A stretch of DNA of 7,329 bases from DATKYV01 sp035528275. GTDB taxonomy: Bacteria > Acidobacteriota > Terriglobia > UBA7540. Both the position numbers and the translations under genes were made by a program. The notes beneath the pieces were generated by a model that did no database searches, was not told the DNA's origin, and saw only the letters and a list, made by a program, of their open reading frames with translations. Position 1 is the stretch's first letter, and each line of letters begins with the position of its first letter. Location of the stretch: the NCBI GenBank assembly GCA_035528275.1, contig DATKYV010000366.1, forward strand, positions 1-7,329, in the 5' to 3' direction. Below, piece after piece: positions 1-5,722 of this stretch.

Positions 1-81
1 CGTAGCATATCAATGCCCGAGCGGTACGCGAAAGTCGAAAGCGGGCCGGGCAGTTTTGAATCCCCGCGGGAAAGCATATAA
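1..81 (+). other. Possible 3' tail of an upstream gene (uncertain)
   Basis: Frame 1 is open from the window edge to a TAA at 79-81, giving about 26 residues that end in SFESPRESI. The selD frame is also open back to the edge, so neither frame can be called from this short stretch. I do not recognise the peptide. If it is real, the upstream gene ends inside the selD promoter, about 10 bp before the selD ATG. Confidence 0.2.
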
Positions 82-82
82 T
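56..82 (+). promoter_or_regulatory. selD promoter with near-leaderless spacing
   Basis: A perfect TATAAT lies at 77-82. Upstream are TTGAAT (56-61, 15-nt spacer) or the weaker TTTTGA (54-59, 17-nt spacer). Initiation about 7 nt after the hexamer would fall near 89, only a few bases before the ATG at 92, leaving no room for a Shine-Dalgarno. The hexamer is seen directly; the leaderless reading is inferred. Confidence 0.5.
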
Positions 83-91
83 CCAAAACCT

Positions 92-1138
92 ATGGACGAA
101 CGCACGCGATTGACCGCGATGGTCAAGGCGGCGGGTTGAGCGGCCAAGTTGAGTCCAAGTATTTTGGACTCGGTGCTCGCCAAGCTGCCGAAACAAACCG
201 ACCCGAACGTTCTCATCGGCTTTGACACCGCCGACGACGCCGGGGTGTACCTTATCGCGCCCGACCTGGCGCTCGTCCAGACGGTCGATTTCTTCACGCC
301 CATCGTGGACGATCCCTACGTCTTCGGCCAGATCGCCGCGGCAAATTCCCTGAGCGACGTCTACGCTATGGGCGGGCGGCCGATTTCCGCGCTTTCTATC
401 GTGGGCTTTCCGAACAAAAACGAGCGGCTGGATATCCTGGAAATGATTCTCCAGGGCGGGCTCGCCAAGATGCAGGAAGCCGGCTGCTCGGTAATCGGCG
501 GGCACTCGATCGGCGATGATGAGATCAAGTTCGGTTACGCCGTCACCGGCCTGGTAAATCCCCAGCGCGTGCTCGCCAACCGCGGCGCGTGCCCGGGCGA
601 CCGCCTGGTGCTCACCAAGCGAATCGGTACGGGCATCATTTCGACGGCGCTCAAAGAGGGGCGGGCGAGCGAGGCTTCCGAGCGCGCCGCCATCGAGTCC
701 ATGTCCGCACTTAACCGGGCGGCCGGACAGGTAGCGCTCGGATTCACCGTCCATGCCGCCACCGACATCACCGGCTTCGGACTGCTGGGGCACGCTCGCG
801 AAATGGCCGTGGCGAGCGGCGTCAGCTTTGTGCTCGATCATTCCGCCGTGGAATTCCTCCCCGAAGCTACGGTTTACTCCCGCGAGGGCTATATCCCCGG
901 CGGGCTGAAGAGGAACATCGAATTCATCGCCGGCTGCGTGGAATTCGCCGACGACATCCCGGAAGAGGTGCGCAACCTGCTCTTCGACCCCCAGACTTCC
1001 GGTGGGCTGCTTCTGGCCGTGGAGGCGCGTGAGGCTCAAGATCTGCTCAAGTCTCTCGCCCGTCAGCCAACGGGCGTCCCGGCGCGTGAGATCGGCGAAG
1101 TCCTCGCCAAAACCAAACCACTCATCGAGGTGCGTTGA
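92..1138 (+). CDS. selD: Selenide, water dikinase (selenophosphate synthetase), Sec-containing
   Basis: SelD makes selenophosphate from selenide and ATP, the selenium donor for Sec-tRNA synthesis and tRNA selenouridine. A naive ORF call begins at TTG 149, but the frame continues upstream through a single TGA (137-139) to ATG 92, giving 348 residues, close to the 347 of E. coli SelD. The TGA is codon 16, in the context GUAAKLS, matching the catalytic Cys17 of E. coli (GAGCGCKIS); Lys19 matches its essential Lys20. Downstream are the family motifs DTADDAGVY (ATP/metal binding), VDFFTPIVDDP, SLSDVYAMGG, GGHSIGDDE (residues 136-144), DITGFGLLGH and DPQTSGG (299-305). A SECIS-like hairpin follows the UGA. 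No selA, selB or selC is visible here. The family call is certain; Sec at position 16 is very likely. Confidence 0.95.
137..179 (+). promoter_or_regulatory. Bacterial SECIS-like hairpin for Sec16 of SelD
   Basis: Starting at the UGA, the mRNA can fold into a hairpin. Its apical stem is GAGTCCAA (151-158) with TTGGACTC (164-171), a perfect 8 bp, extended by three G-U pairs (148-150 with 172-174). The apical loop is GTATT (159-163). A basal stem pairs GAGC (138-141) with GCTC (175-178), leaving a 5' internal bulge at 142-147. The loop begins with G, 22 nt from the U of UGA. This fits the known bSECIS rules: G in the first loop positions and roughly 16-37 nt from UGA to the loop. The hairpin would be the SelB binding site. 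Confidence 0.8.
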
Positions 1139-1160
1139 GCGTCGTCAAATGGGAGGCGGA

Positions 1161-1190
1161 TTGCGCCCTCGATTCTCCTCGGGTTAAGAT
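1161..1190 (+). promoter_or_regulatory. Promoter of the membrane-anchored protein gene
   Basis: TTGCGC (1161-1166), an 18-nt spacer and TAAGAT (1185-1190) resemble a sigma-70 promoter. The expected start near 1197 is about 5 nt before ATG 1202, again giving a nearly leaderless mRNA. This suggests the gene is transcribed separately from selD. Confidence 0.45.
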
Positions 1191-1201
1191 GGCATAGGGT
1201 T

Positions 1202-1834
1202 ATGAAAATGAAGATTCCCACGCAATTATACGTCGGGTTCGGCATCCTGGTGATCGGTGGAGGCGTTCTGGCAGGCGAATATCTGGTGGTACAGTTCTAT
1301 CCTGCCTACCGGAACAAGGTCCACGAGCGGACATTGAAACTCCTCCCCTATCGCAACGACAAGCTGGGCATTGAAATGAAAGTGGCAGCGGGGCTGTACG
1401 GCAAAGTGGAGGACTTTGCCGGCGGGGTGCGGATCAAGCGATCGAAGTTCTGGAGCCTGGAGCCGACGCTCACCATTACCTCGCGGCCAAATCCCGACGG
1501 AACCTTTGAGTTCTCACCCTACGACCTGGCCAAATGGCAGACCCAGGGGACCTACGAAGAATTGCCCGGCTATCGCTACTCGCGCACCAAAATCAACAAC
1601 CGCGACGCCGTGCTCATTTGGCAATACAAGAACCGGGCGCTGCTGGTCACGGCCCGGCTGATTTCGCCGGAGCGAATTGTTGAAGTCAACTGCACGCCCG
1701 GCCGCTCCGACGAGGAGCTCTACCTCCAGGCCTGCGAAGACAGCATTCACACCATCAAAGTTGCCGGGCCCGAGCCTCCCCCTTCCCAGCAGCCGGTGTT
1801 GGAGCTGGTTCCCCGAACTCGGGCGAGCCAGTAA
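1202..1834 (+). CDS. Membrane-anchored protein of unknown function
   Basis: The predicted product has 210 residues. A short basic start (MKMK) is followed by one hydrophobic segment at about residues 9-32 (YVGFGILVIGGGVLAGEYLVVQF), which reads as a signal anchor or uncleaved signal with the rest outside the cytoplasm. The remaining ~175 residues are soluble, mixed alpha/beta in character, with alternating hydrophobic patterns (LTITSRPN, AVLIWQYKNRALLVTARLI) and two Cys (in VNCTPG and LQACEDS) that could form a disulfide. The C-terminal tail is Pro-rich (PEPPPSQQP). I do not recognise a named family. A small extracytoplasmic domain such as the PsbP/LpqN-like fold is possible but only a guess. 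The gene lies 63 bp after selD with its own promoter, so a link with selenium metabolism is not implied. Confidence 0.75.
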   Translation: MKMKIPTQLYVGFGILVIGGGVLAGEYLVVQFYPAYRNKVHERTLKLLPYRNDKLGIEMKVAAGLYGKVEDFAGGVRIKRSKFWSLEPTLTITSRPNPDGTFEFSPYDLAKWQTQGTYEELPGYRYSRTKINNRDAVLIWQYKNRALLVTARLISPERIVEVNCTPGRSDEELYLQACEDSIHTIKVAGPEPPPSQQPVLELVPRTRASQ

Positions 1835-1892
1835 TCACACCCGTTTCTCGGTCCAATCGCGACAGGGAGATACGTGCTTGCCTGCCCGTTTC

Positions 1893-1901
1893 TGATAAAC
1901 T
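1893..1901 (+). promoter_or_regulatory. Possible extended -10 upstream of argJ
   Basis: TGATAAACT (1893-1901) fits an extended -10 (TGn followed by TAAACT). No good -35 lies 16-18 nt upstream. Initiation near 1908 would give a leader of about 20-35 nt carrying GGAGG at 1925-1929. Confidence 0.35.
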
Positions 1902-1929
1902 GCGCCGCGGCTGATTTGCCCCCTGGAGG

Positions 1930-3165
1930 ATGCGAGATATTTCGATGCTGAAATGGGAACCCATCAATGGCCATCTGGGGACGGCGTGCGGGTTTCGCGG
2001 CGCCGCGCTGGCGGCGGGAATCAAGAAAGTGAAGGGCGCGCTGGACCTGGCGCTGATTGCCTCCGACGCCGCGGAGACTTCGGGCGCCGGCTTGTTCACC
2101 ACCAACCGCGCCGCGGCGGCGCCGGTTTTGGTTTCGCGCCATCACCTGGCCGCCAGCCGCGGGGTCGTACGGGCGGTGGTGGTGAATTCCGGAAACGCCA
2201 ACGCCTGCACGGGCGAGGCGGGATTGCGCACGGCGGAGGGAACAGCGCGCGCGGCCGCCAAGCTGCTCGACGTTCGTCCCGAGCAGGTCCTGGTAGCTTC
2301 GACCGGGGTCATCGGGGTGCCGCTCAAGCTCGAAACCATCACCGACCGGCTTCCCGTGCTCAACAAAAGCCTCTCGGCGGACAGCGCCGCAGCGGTCACC
2401 CAGGCCATCATGACCACCGACACGTTTCCCAAGTCCTGCGTCCTCAGGACAGAAGTCGGCGGCACCCGCGTGCACCTGGCGGGGATCGCCAAGGGCGCCG
2501 GCATGATTCACCCGCGCATGGCAACCATGCTCTCCTTCATCACCACCGACGCGGTCATCGGCCCTCGGATGCTTCAGACCATGCTGCACGCCGCGGTGGA
2601 AGTCTCTTTCAATCGCATTACGGTGGACGGCGATACCTCCACAAACGACACGGTGGTGGCGATGGCGAGCGGAGCATCGGGCGTCTCCATCCGCCCCGGC
2701 AACGAAAGCCGCTCCTGGTTTCTCGCCGGGCTCACCGAACTTTGCCAGACGCTGGCGCAGATGATCGCCCGGGACGGCGAAGGCGCGAAGAAACTAGTCA
2801 CTATCGAAGTGCGCGGCGCGCGTCGGCCCTCCGACGCCGAGCGCATCGCGCGTGCCATCGCCAATTCGCCGCTGGTGAAAACCGCCATCGCCGGCAGCGA
2901 CCCCAACTGGGGCCGCATCATCTGCGCGGCGGGATATTCGGGAGCAAAGTTCGACCCCACCAAGGTTGACATTAGCATTAACGATTTCATCCTTTGCCGC
3001 AAAGGACTCGATGCGGGCTTCGACGAGGCCGCGGCGAAGAAGGAACTCGACCGGAAAGAACTCACCCTGCGGCTCGACCTTCACCAAGGCGCGGCGTCGG
3101 CGCGCCTCTGGACCTGCGACCTCACCCACGACTACATCACCATCAACGCCTCGTACCGGACGTAG
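1930..3165 (+). CDS. argJ: Glutamate N-acetyltransferase / ornithine acetyltransferase
   Basis: ArgJ moves the acetyl group from N-acetylornithine to glutamate, the recycling step of arginine synthesis; bifunctional members can also use acetyl-CoA. The 411 residues match the family length. The autoprocessing site is in KGAGMIHPRMATML: cleavage is expected between Ala198 and Thr199, freeing Thr199 as the nucleophile of the beta chain. ASTGVIG (Thr125-Gly126) supplies the oxyanion hole. TTDTFPK, VDGDTSTNDT and DPNWGRIICAAGYSGA are also typical, and the C-terminus YITINASYRT is the expected family end, so the gene is intact. The start is uncertain: ATG 1930 directly abuts GGAGG (1925-1929), while ATG 1945 (MLKWEPI, the usual family N-terminus) lies 15 nt after it. 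The final 63 bp are duplicated downstream of the TA module. Confidence 0.96.
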   Translation: MRDISMLKWEPINGHLGTACGFRGAALAAGIKKVKGALDLALIASDAAETSGAGLFTTNRAAAAPVLVSRHHLAASRGVVRAVVVNSGNANACTGEAGLRTAEGTARAAAKLLDVRPEQVLVASTGVIGVPLKLETITDRLPVLNKSLSADSAAAVTQAIMTTDTFPKSCVLRTEVGGTRVHLAGIAKGAGMIHPRMATMLSFITTDAVIGPRMLQTMLHAAVEVSFNRITVDGDTSTNDTVVAMASGASGVSIRPGNESRSWFLAGLTELCQTLAQMIARDGEGAKKLVTIEVRGARRPSDAERIARAIANSPLVKTAIAGSDPNWGRIICAAGYSGAKFDPTKVDISINDFILCRKGLDAGFDEAAAKKELDRKELTLRLDLHQGAASARLWTCDLTHDYITINASYRT

Positions 3166-3169
3166 CCGC
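3107..3169 (+). repeat. Direct repeat, left copy: 3' end of argJ
   Basis: This is the last part of argJ (from LWTCDLTHDYI to the stop TAG 3163-3165, plus CCGC). It is identical over 63 bp to 3778-3840, offset 671 bp. Identity stops abruptly on both sides: CC here versus AA in the other copy just upstream, and G versus C just downstream. The left copy is the functional gene end. Confidence 0.95.
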
Positions 3170-3171
3170 GG

Positions 3172-3200
3172 TTGCTGAGCGCCCGGCCGGATGTTATGAT
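3172..3200 (+). promoter_or_regulatory. Toxin-antitoxin promoter
   Basis: TTGCTG (3172-3177), a 17-nt spacer and TATGAT (3195-3200) make a good sigma-70 promoter starting just 3 bp after the left argJ repeat. Initiation near 3207 is 3 nt before ATG 3210. GTTATGA occurs twice, at 3193-3199 (over the -10) and 3207-3213 (over the start codon), 14 bp apart. That is a possible binding site for antitoxin autoregulation, which is usual for type II modules. Confidence 0.55.
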
Positions 3201-3209
3201 GAGGCCGTT

Positions 3210-3431
3210 ATGAAGGACATTTCGCTTGCTGAGATTGTGAAGCTGGAAATCACCGAACGAATCCAGCTGGTTGAGGACATCTGGGACAGCATTGCGGCCG
3301 TTCCTGATTCTGTTGAAATCACGAACGCGCAACGTGAAGAACTGGACCGCCGTCTGGCTGCCTACCACCAGAATCCCAATTCCGGCAGCCCATGGGCTGA
3401 GGTCCGGAAACGAATAAGCCGGCCGGAATGA
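3210..3431 (+). CDS. Addiction-module antitoxin, PF09720/TIGR02574-like
   Basis: The 73-residue acidic protein is predicted to neutralise the toxin encoded next to it and to repress its own promoter. It has the layout of the 'putative addiction module component' family: an N-terminal helix with the pattern ITERIQLVEDIWDSI (about residues 11-25), then REELDRRLAAYHQNPNSG (about 44-61) and a short SPWAEVRKRI tail. The frame is open further upstream, inside argJ, but ATG 3210 gives the family's usual length and follows a promoter. The stop overlaps the toxin start by ATGA (3428-3431), so translation is probably coupled. The family is recognised from its pattern; antitoxin activity is inferred from pairing with the toxin. 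Confidence 0.85.
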   Translation: MKDISLAEIVKLEITERIQLVEDIWDSIAAVPDSVEITNAQREELDRRLAAYHQNPNSGSPWAEVRKRISRPE

Positions 3432-3739
3432 AGTCCGAGTTCTTGATTCTCCCCCAGGCCGAAGCCGATATCTCAGAGGCTTACCTGTGGTACGAGGCAA
3501 GGAGCGCGGGATTGGGTTCGGAGTTCCTCCGCGCTGTCGATGCTTGCCTGGCCGCGGTCGGGCGCAAGCCTCTCGGCTACCCTGTGGTTCATAAAGAAGT
3601 CCGCCGGGCGCTTCTCAGGAAATTCCCCTTTGCCACCTTTTATGCCATCGAAGAAGAGCGGATAGCAATTCTCGCCCTCTTCCACGGTCGCCGGGATCCG
3701 AAGGAAATCGAGAGGCTAGCGTCCCGCAACCGGCCTTGA
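3428..3739 (+). CDS. RelE/ParE-family toxin
   Basis: The 103-residue protein has the RelE/ParE superfamily pattern: an opening strand (FLILPQAEADI), a helical pair EAYLWYEARSAGLGSEFLRAVDACLAAV, a P-x-G-Y-P turn, VRRALLRKFPFATFYAI and a final strand-turn LALFHGRRDPKEI. The Arg/Lys-rich VRRALLRKFPF and the HGRRDP ending are typical of this fold. RelE members cleave mRNA on the ribosome and ParE members poison gyrase; the sequence alone does not separate these. It overlaps the antitoxin by 4 bp in the standard antitoxin-toxin order and appears full length. The module lies exactly between two copies of the argJ 3' end, which suggests acquisition. Confidence 0.88.
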   Translation: MKSEFLILPQAEADISEAYLWYEARSAGLGSEFLRAVDACLAAVGRKPLGYPVVHKEVRRALLRKFPFATFYAIEEERIAILALFHGRRDPKEIERLASRNRP

Positions 3740-3755
3740 GGCGACGGAGTGAAGT

Positions 3756-3836
3756 GGTGCCCCCTCCTCCGCGCGAATCTGGACCTGCGACCTCACCCAC
3801 GACTACATCACCATCAACGCCTCGTACCGGACGTAG
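3756..3836 (+). pseudogene. argJ C-terminal remnant
   Basis: In the argJ frame this reads GAPSSARIW and then the exact WTCDLTHDYITINASYRT ending with its stop. The functional gene has GAASARLW at the same place, so homology continues about 20 nt upstream of the exact repeat but in diverged form, with one extra codon and Ile for Leu. An in-frame TGA at 3750-3752 lies just upstream, and no start or ribosome site is present. The piece is a leftover 3' end, not a gene. The diverged part suggests it came from a different argJ allele than the intact copy. Confidence 0.75.
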
Positions 3837-3840
3837 CCGC
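3778..3840 (+). repeat. Direct repeat, right copy: 3' end of argJ
   Basis: This copy is identical over 63 bp to 3107-3169, including the stop codon (TAG 3834-3836). It lies 38 bp after the toxin stop. With the left copy it encloses the 608 bp TA segment, so the repeating unit (one repeat plus module) is 671 bp. No integrase, terminal inverted repeat or transposase accompanies it. Confidence 0.95.
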
Positions 3841-3928
3841 CTCCGCCGCGGTGGAAAACATCGCAGATCCGTGACGGGACGCTCATGCCTGTCGACGATT
3901 CTCCTCCTTTCGCAGAGTCTCAAGGGCC

Positions 3929-3934
3929 TATAAT
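3929..3934 (+). promoter_or_regulatory. -10 element of the sulfatase-like gene
   Basis: A perfect TATAAT sits 77 bp upstream of ATG 4012. No strong -35 is present; CTTTCG (3907-3912) is the best at a 16-nt spacer. Initiation near 3941 would give a leader of about 70 nt. Confidence 0.45.
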
Positions 3935-3996
3935 CTGGACTCCTCGCCGGAGCCAGCATGATGCTCCGGGGCTTTCAGCCCGTGGGCCGAGTCCAG
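3935..3996 (+). promoter_or_regulatory. Nested inverted repeats in the leader of the sulfatase-like gene
   Basis: Three perfect inverted repeats are nested here. The outer one is CTGGACTC (3935-3942) with GAGTCCAG (3989-3996). Inside are CCGGAGC (3947-3953) with GCTCCGG (3963-3969), and GGGCT (3969-3973) with AGCCC (3977-3981). Drawn as RNA they form a three-way junction ending 4 nt before the Shine-Dalgarno AGGAGG (4001-4006). If transcription starts near 3941, most of the outer 5' arm would not be transcribed, and the outer pair would be better explained as a DNA operator. Function unknown. Confidence 0.4.
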
Positions 3997-4011
3997 TTCC
4001 AGGAGGCGGAG

Positions 4012-5577
4012 ATGAGCAAGAAGCGTTTTTCGAGAAGAGATTTTATTGCCAAGACGGCCGCGGCCACCGCGGCCCTCTCCGGGCCGAGCTTGGCGGTCGC
4101 CCAGGGCGAACCCAAGGGGCCTGAGTGCGGCTCGGTCTGGGAGCGCCCGCCGAAGCAACAGGGGAACAACCTCAACCTGATCCTCATCGTTGCCGATACC
4201 TTCCGTCGCGACAACCTGGCCTGCTACGGCAGCCAGTGGGTCGAGTGCCCCAACCTGAACCGCTTCGCCGAGGATTGCCTCATCTTCGACGACTTCTTCC
4301 CCGAAGGAATGCCCACCATTCCCATCCGCCGAACGCTCTTCACGGGCCGCCGCATTTTTCCCTTTCATTACCACCACCAGCACGAACCGGTGCAATTGCC
4401 CGGCTGGCATCCGCTCTATAACGAGGATGTGACTCTCAGCGAAGTCCTTTTGGAAGCGGGCTACATTCCAGCGCTCATCGCTGACTTGCCGCACTTGCAG
4501 CGTCCCGGCATGAACTTCCATCGCGGATACCGAATGTACGAATGGATCCGCGGCCAGGAAATCGACTACTACGGAACCTCGCCGCACAAACTGTATGACG
4601 TGAGCGACATCGTCCCGGACGACTACCTCGCCGAACACCAGAACCTGCACGGGTTCCTGAGCCAGTACCGGGCTAATCGCCTGCGCTGGGGCATGGAAGG
4701 TGATTCGCTGGTCGAGCTCGTCACCCGCTCGGCGGCGCGCTGGCTGCAAGCGAATCATGGTGAGCGGCCGTTCTTCCTGCACGTCGAAGCCTTCGACCCG
4801 CACGAGCCCTGGGATCCGCCGAGCCGCTTCCTGAGAAAGTACCTGCGCCGCGCCTCCGGACCAACCTGGATTGAGCCCCCTTACGAAGACGTCAAGCTCA
4901 GCCCGGAGGCGACGCGCCGGATGCGCGCCAACTACGCCGGCGAGGCCCAATGCGTCGATTTCTGGCTCGGCAAGCTTCTTGAAACCATCGGCGAGTTCGG
5001 CCTGTTTGAAAACTCTATCGTCGTCTTCATGTCCGACCACGGCGCGCTGCTCGGCGAGCAGGGACAATTCTTGAAAGGCCCCGAGCGGTTGCGCTCCCAG
5101 GTCACGCACATCCCGCTACTGATTCGTCTCCCGGGCAAACAACATGCGGGCAAACATGTGCGCGGGTTCGTTCAGATTCCCGACCTCATGCCCACGCTCC
5201 TGGACCTGCTGGGGCTAAAACCTCCTTCCCGCGTAACAGGCTCGAACTTCTGGCCGCTGATGACCGGCGCGACCGAGAGCTTGCGCGACCACGTGGTGCA
5301 GGGCTACGGCTACATCGCCGCGGTCCGCACCCCGGAGTGGAATTACAGCCAAGTCTGGAATCCGCGGGGGTTCGAAGGAGAATATCCGCCGCAGCTCTAC
5401 AACCTGACCGATGACCCGCAGGAACTCTCGAACGTCGCACCCAAATACCCGGACGTCGCCAAGCGGCTCTCCGCCCTGCTCGGGGATTACATCGCCTCAG
5501 GAGAGAAAGTCACCCGCGGCAGTTTTGCCGAGCGGGAAACCATGGGTATCGGCAACACCTACACCTCGAAGCGGTAA
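4012..5577 (+). CDS. Tat-exported sulfatase-like hydrolase (alkaline phosphatase superfamily), non-formylglycine type
   Basis: The 521-residue protein begins with a Tat signal: SRRDFIA at residues 7-13, a hydrophobic Ala-rich stretch and a likely cleavage after AVAQ (about residue 31), so it should be exported folded. ATG 4012 is chosen over ATG 3958 because AGGAGG lies 5 nt upstream and the Tat motif then sits correctly. Superfamily motifs are VADTFRRDN (Asp62, metal), FDPHEPWDPP (262 onward), FMSDHGALLGEQG (Asp342-His343, metal) and LKG (Lys355). At the nucleophile site, sulfatases have C/S-x-P-x-R; here it is T102-I-P-I-R106. Thr cannot become formylglycine, so arylsulfatase chemistry is unlikely. 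A Thr nucleophile, as in phosphatases and phosphotransferases of this superfamily, is more plausible. Substrate unknown. No formylglycine-generating enzyme is adjacent. Confidence 0.9.
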   Translation: MSKKRFSRRDFIAKTAAATAALSGPSLAVAQGEPKGPECGSVWERPPKQQGNNLNLILIVADTFRRDNLACYGSQWVECPNLNRFAEDCLIFDDFFPEGMPTIPIRRTLFTGRRIFPFHYHHQHEPVQLPGWHPLYNEDVTLSEVLLEAGYIPALIADLPHLQRPGMNFHRGYRMYEWIRGQEIDYYGTSPHKLYDVSDIVPDDYLAEHQNLHGFLSQYRANRLRWGMEGDSLVELVTRSAARWLQANHGERPFFLHVEAFDPHEPWDPPSRFLRKYLRRASGPTWIEPPYEDVKLSPEATRRMRANYAGEAQCVDFWLGKLLETIGEFGLFENSIVVFMSDHGALLGEQGQFLKGPERLRSQVTHIPLLIRLPGKQHAGKHVRGFVQIPDLMPTLLDLLGLKPPSRVTGSNFWPLMTGATESLRDHVVQGYGYIAAVRTPEWNYSQVWNPRGFEGEYPPQLYNLTDDPQELSNVAPKYPDVAKRLSALLGDYIASGEKVTRGSFAERETMGIGNTYTSKR

Positions 5578-5675
5578 GGCGGCGAGCGAAAGAGATTCCA
5601 TCGCGCAGCGGTTAGCGCACCACGCAGACAAATAGTCCCGCCTGTCGATTATCGTCCCCTCCCGGCACGTGGCGT

Positions 5676-5707
5676 GCTAAACATTCTCATAGAGTGAGAA
5701 CTCGCTC
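5676..5707 (+). promoter_or_regulatory. Possible extended -10 and dyad upstream of the PLP enzyme gene
   Basis: TGCTAAACA (5676-5683 plus the last base of the hexamer) resembles an extended -10, though no clear -35 is seen. A perfect dyad TTCTCA (5684-5689) / TGAGAA (5695-5700) with a 5-nt spacer covers the expected start point. The right arm can instead pair as GAGTGA (5692-5697) with TCGCTC (5702-5707, one G-U). The two hairpins exclude each other, just before the Shine-Dalgarno at 5711. This could be an operator or a leader switch. Confidence 0.35.
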
Positions 5708-5722
5708 AGCGGAGGTGTCCCC

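Noticed and set aside
13..76. tRNA-like pieces near the left edge (GCCCGAGCGGTA, then a TTTTGAATCCCC stretch) next to selD, suggesting selC
   Set aside because: No acceptor stem, anticodon arm or proper T arm can be assembled; the similarity is limited to a D-arm-like string.
149..1138. selD starting at TTG 149 with UGA 137-139 as an ordinary stop of something upstream
   Set aside because: The family N-terminus continues exactly through the UGA to ATG 92, restoring normal length, the active-site position and a SECIS hairpin.
1840..1893. CCCGTTTCT repeated at 1840-1848 and 1885-1893
   Set aside because: A 9-bp repeat in a short intergenic region with no further context; not enough to call a site.
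1747..2589. Open frame of 280 codons on the - strand across the argJ start
   Set aside because: Shadow of argJ; low-complexity Gly/Arg/Ala-rich product with no recognisable domain.
1953..2969. 338-codon + strand frame inside argJ
   Set aside because: Out-of-frame shadow, Arg/His/Gly-rich; argJ motifs are all in the other frame.
2994..3431. 145-residue version of the antitoxin starting inside argJ
   Set aside because: The extra 72 codons are an argJ shadow; ATG 3210 follows a promoter and gives the family's usual length.
3958..4011. Upstream ATG for the sulfatase-like gene
   Set aside because: It lacks a ribosome site, would place 18 residues ahead of the Tat signal, and lies within the inverted repeats; ATG 4012 has AGGAGG.
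3928..5109. Long open frame of 393 codons on the - strand
   Set aside because: It lies antisense to the sulfatase-like gene, has no family motifs and biased composition, and reflects high GC shadowing.
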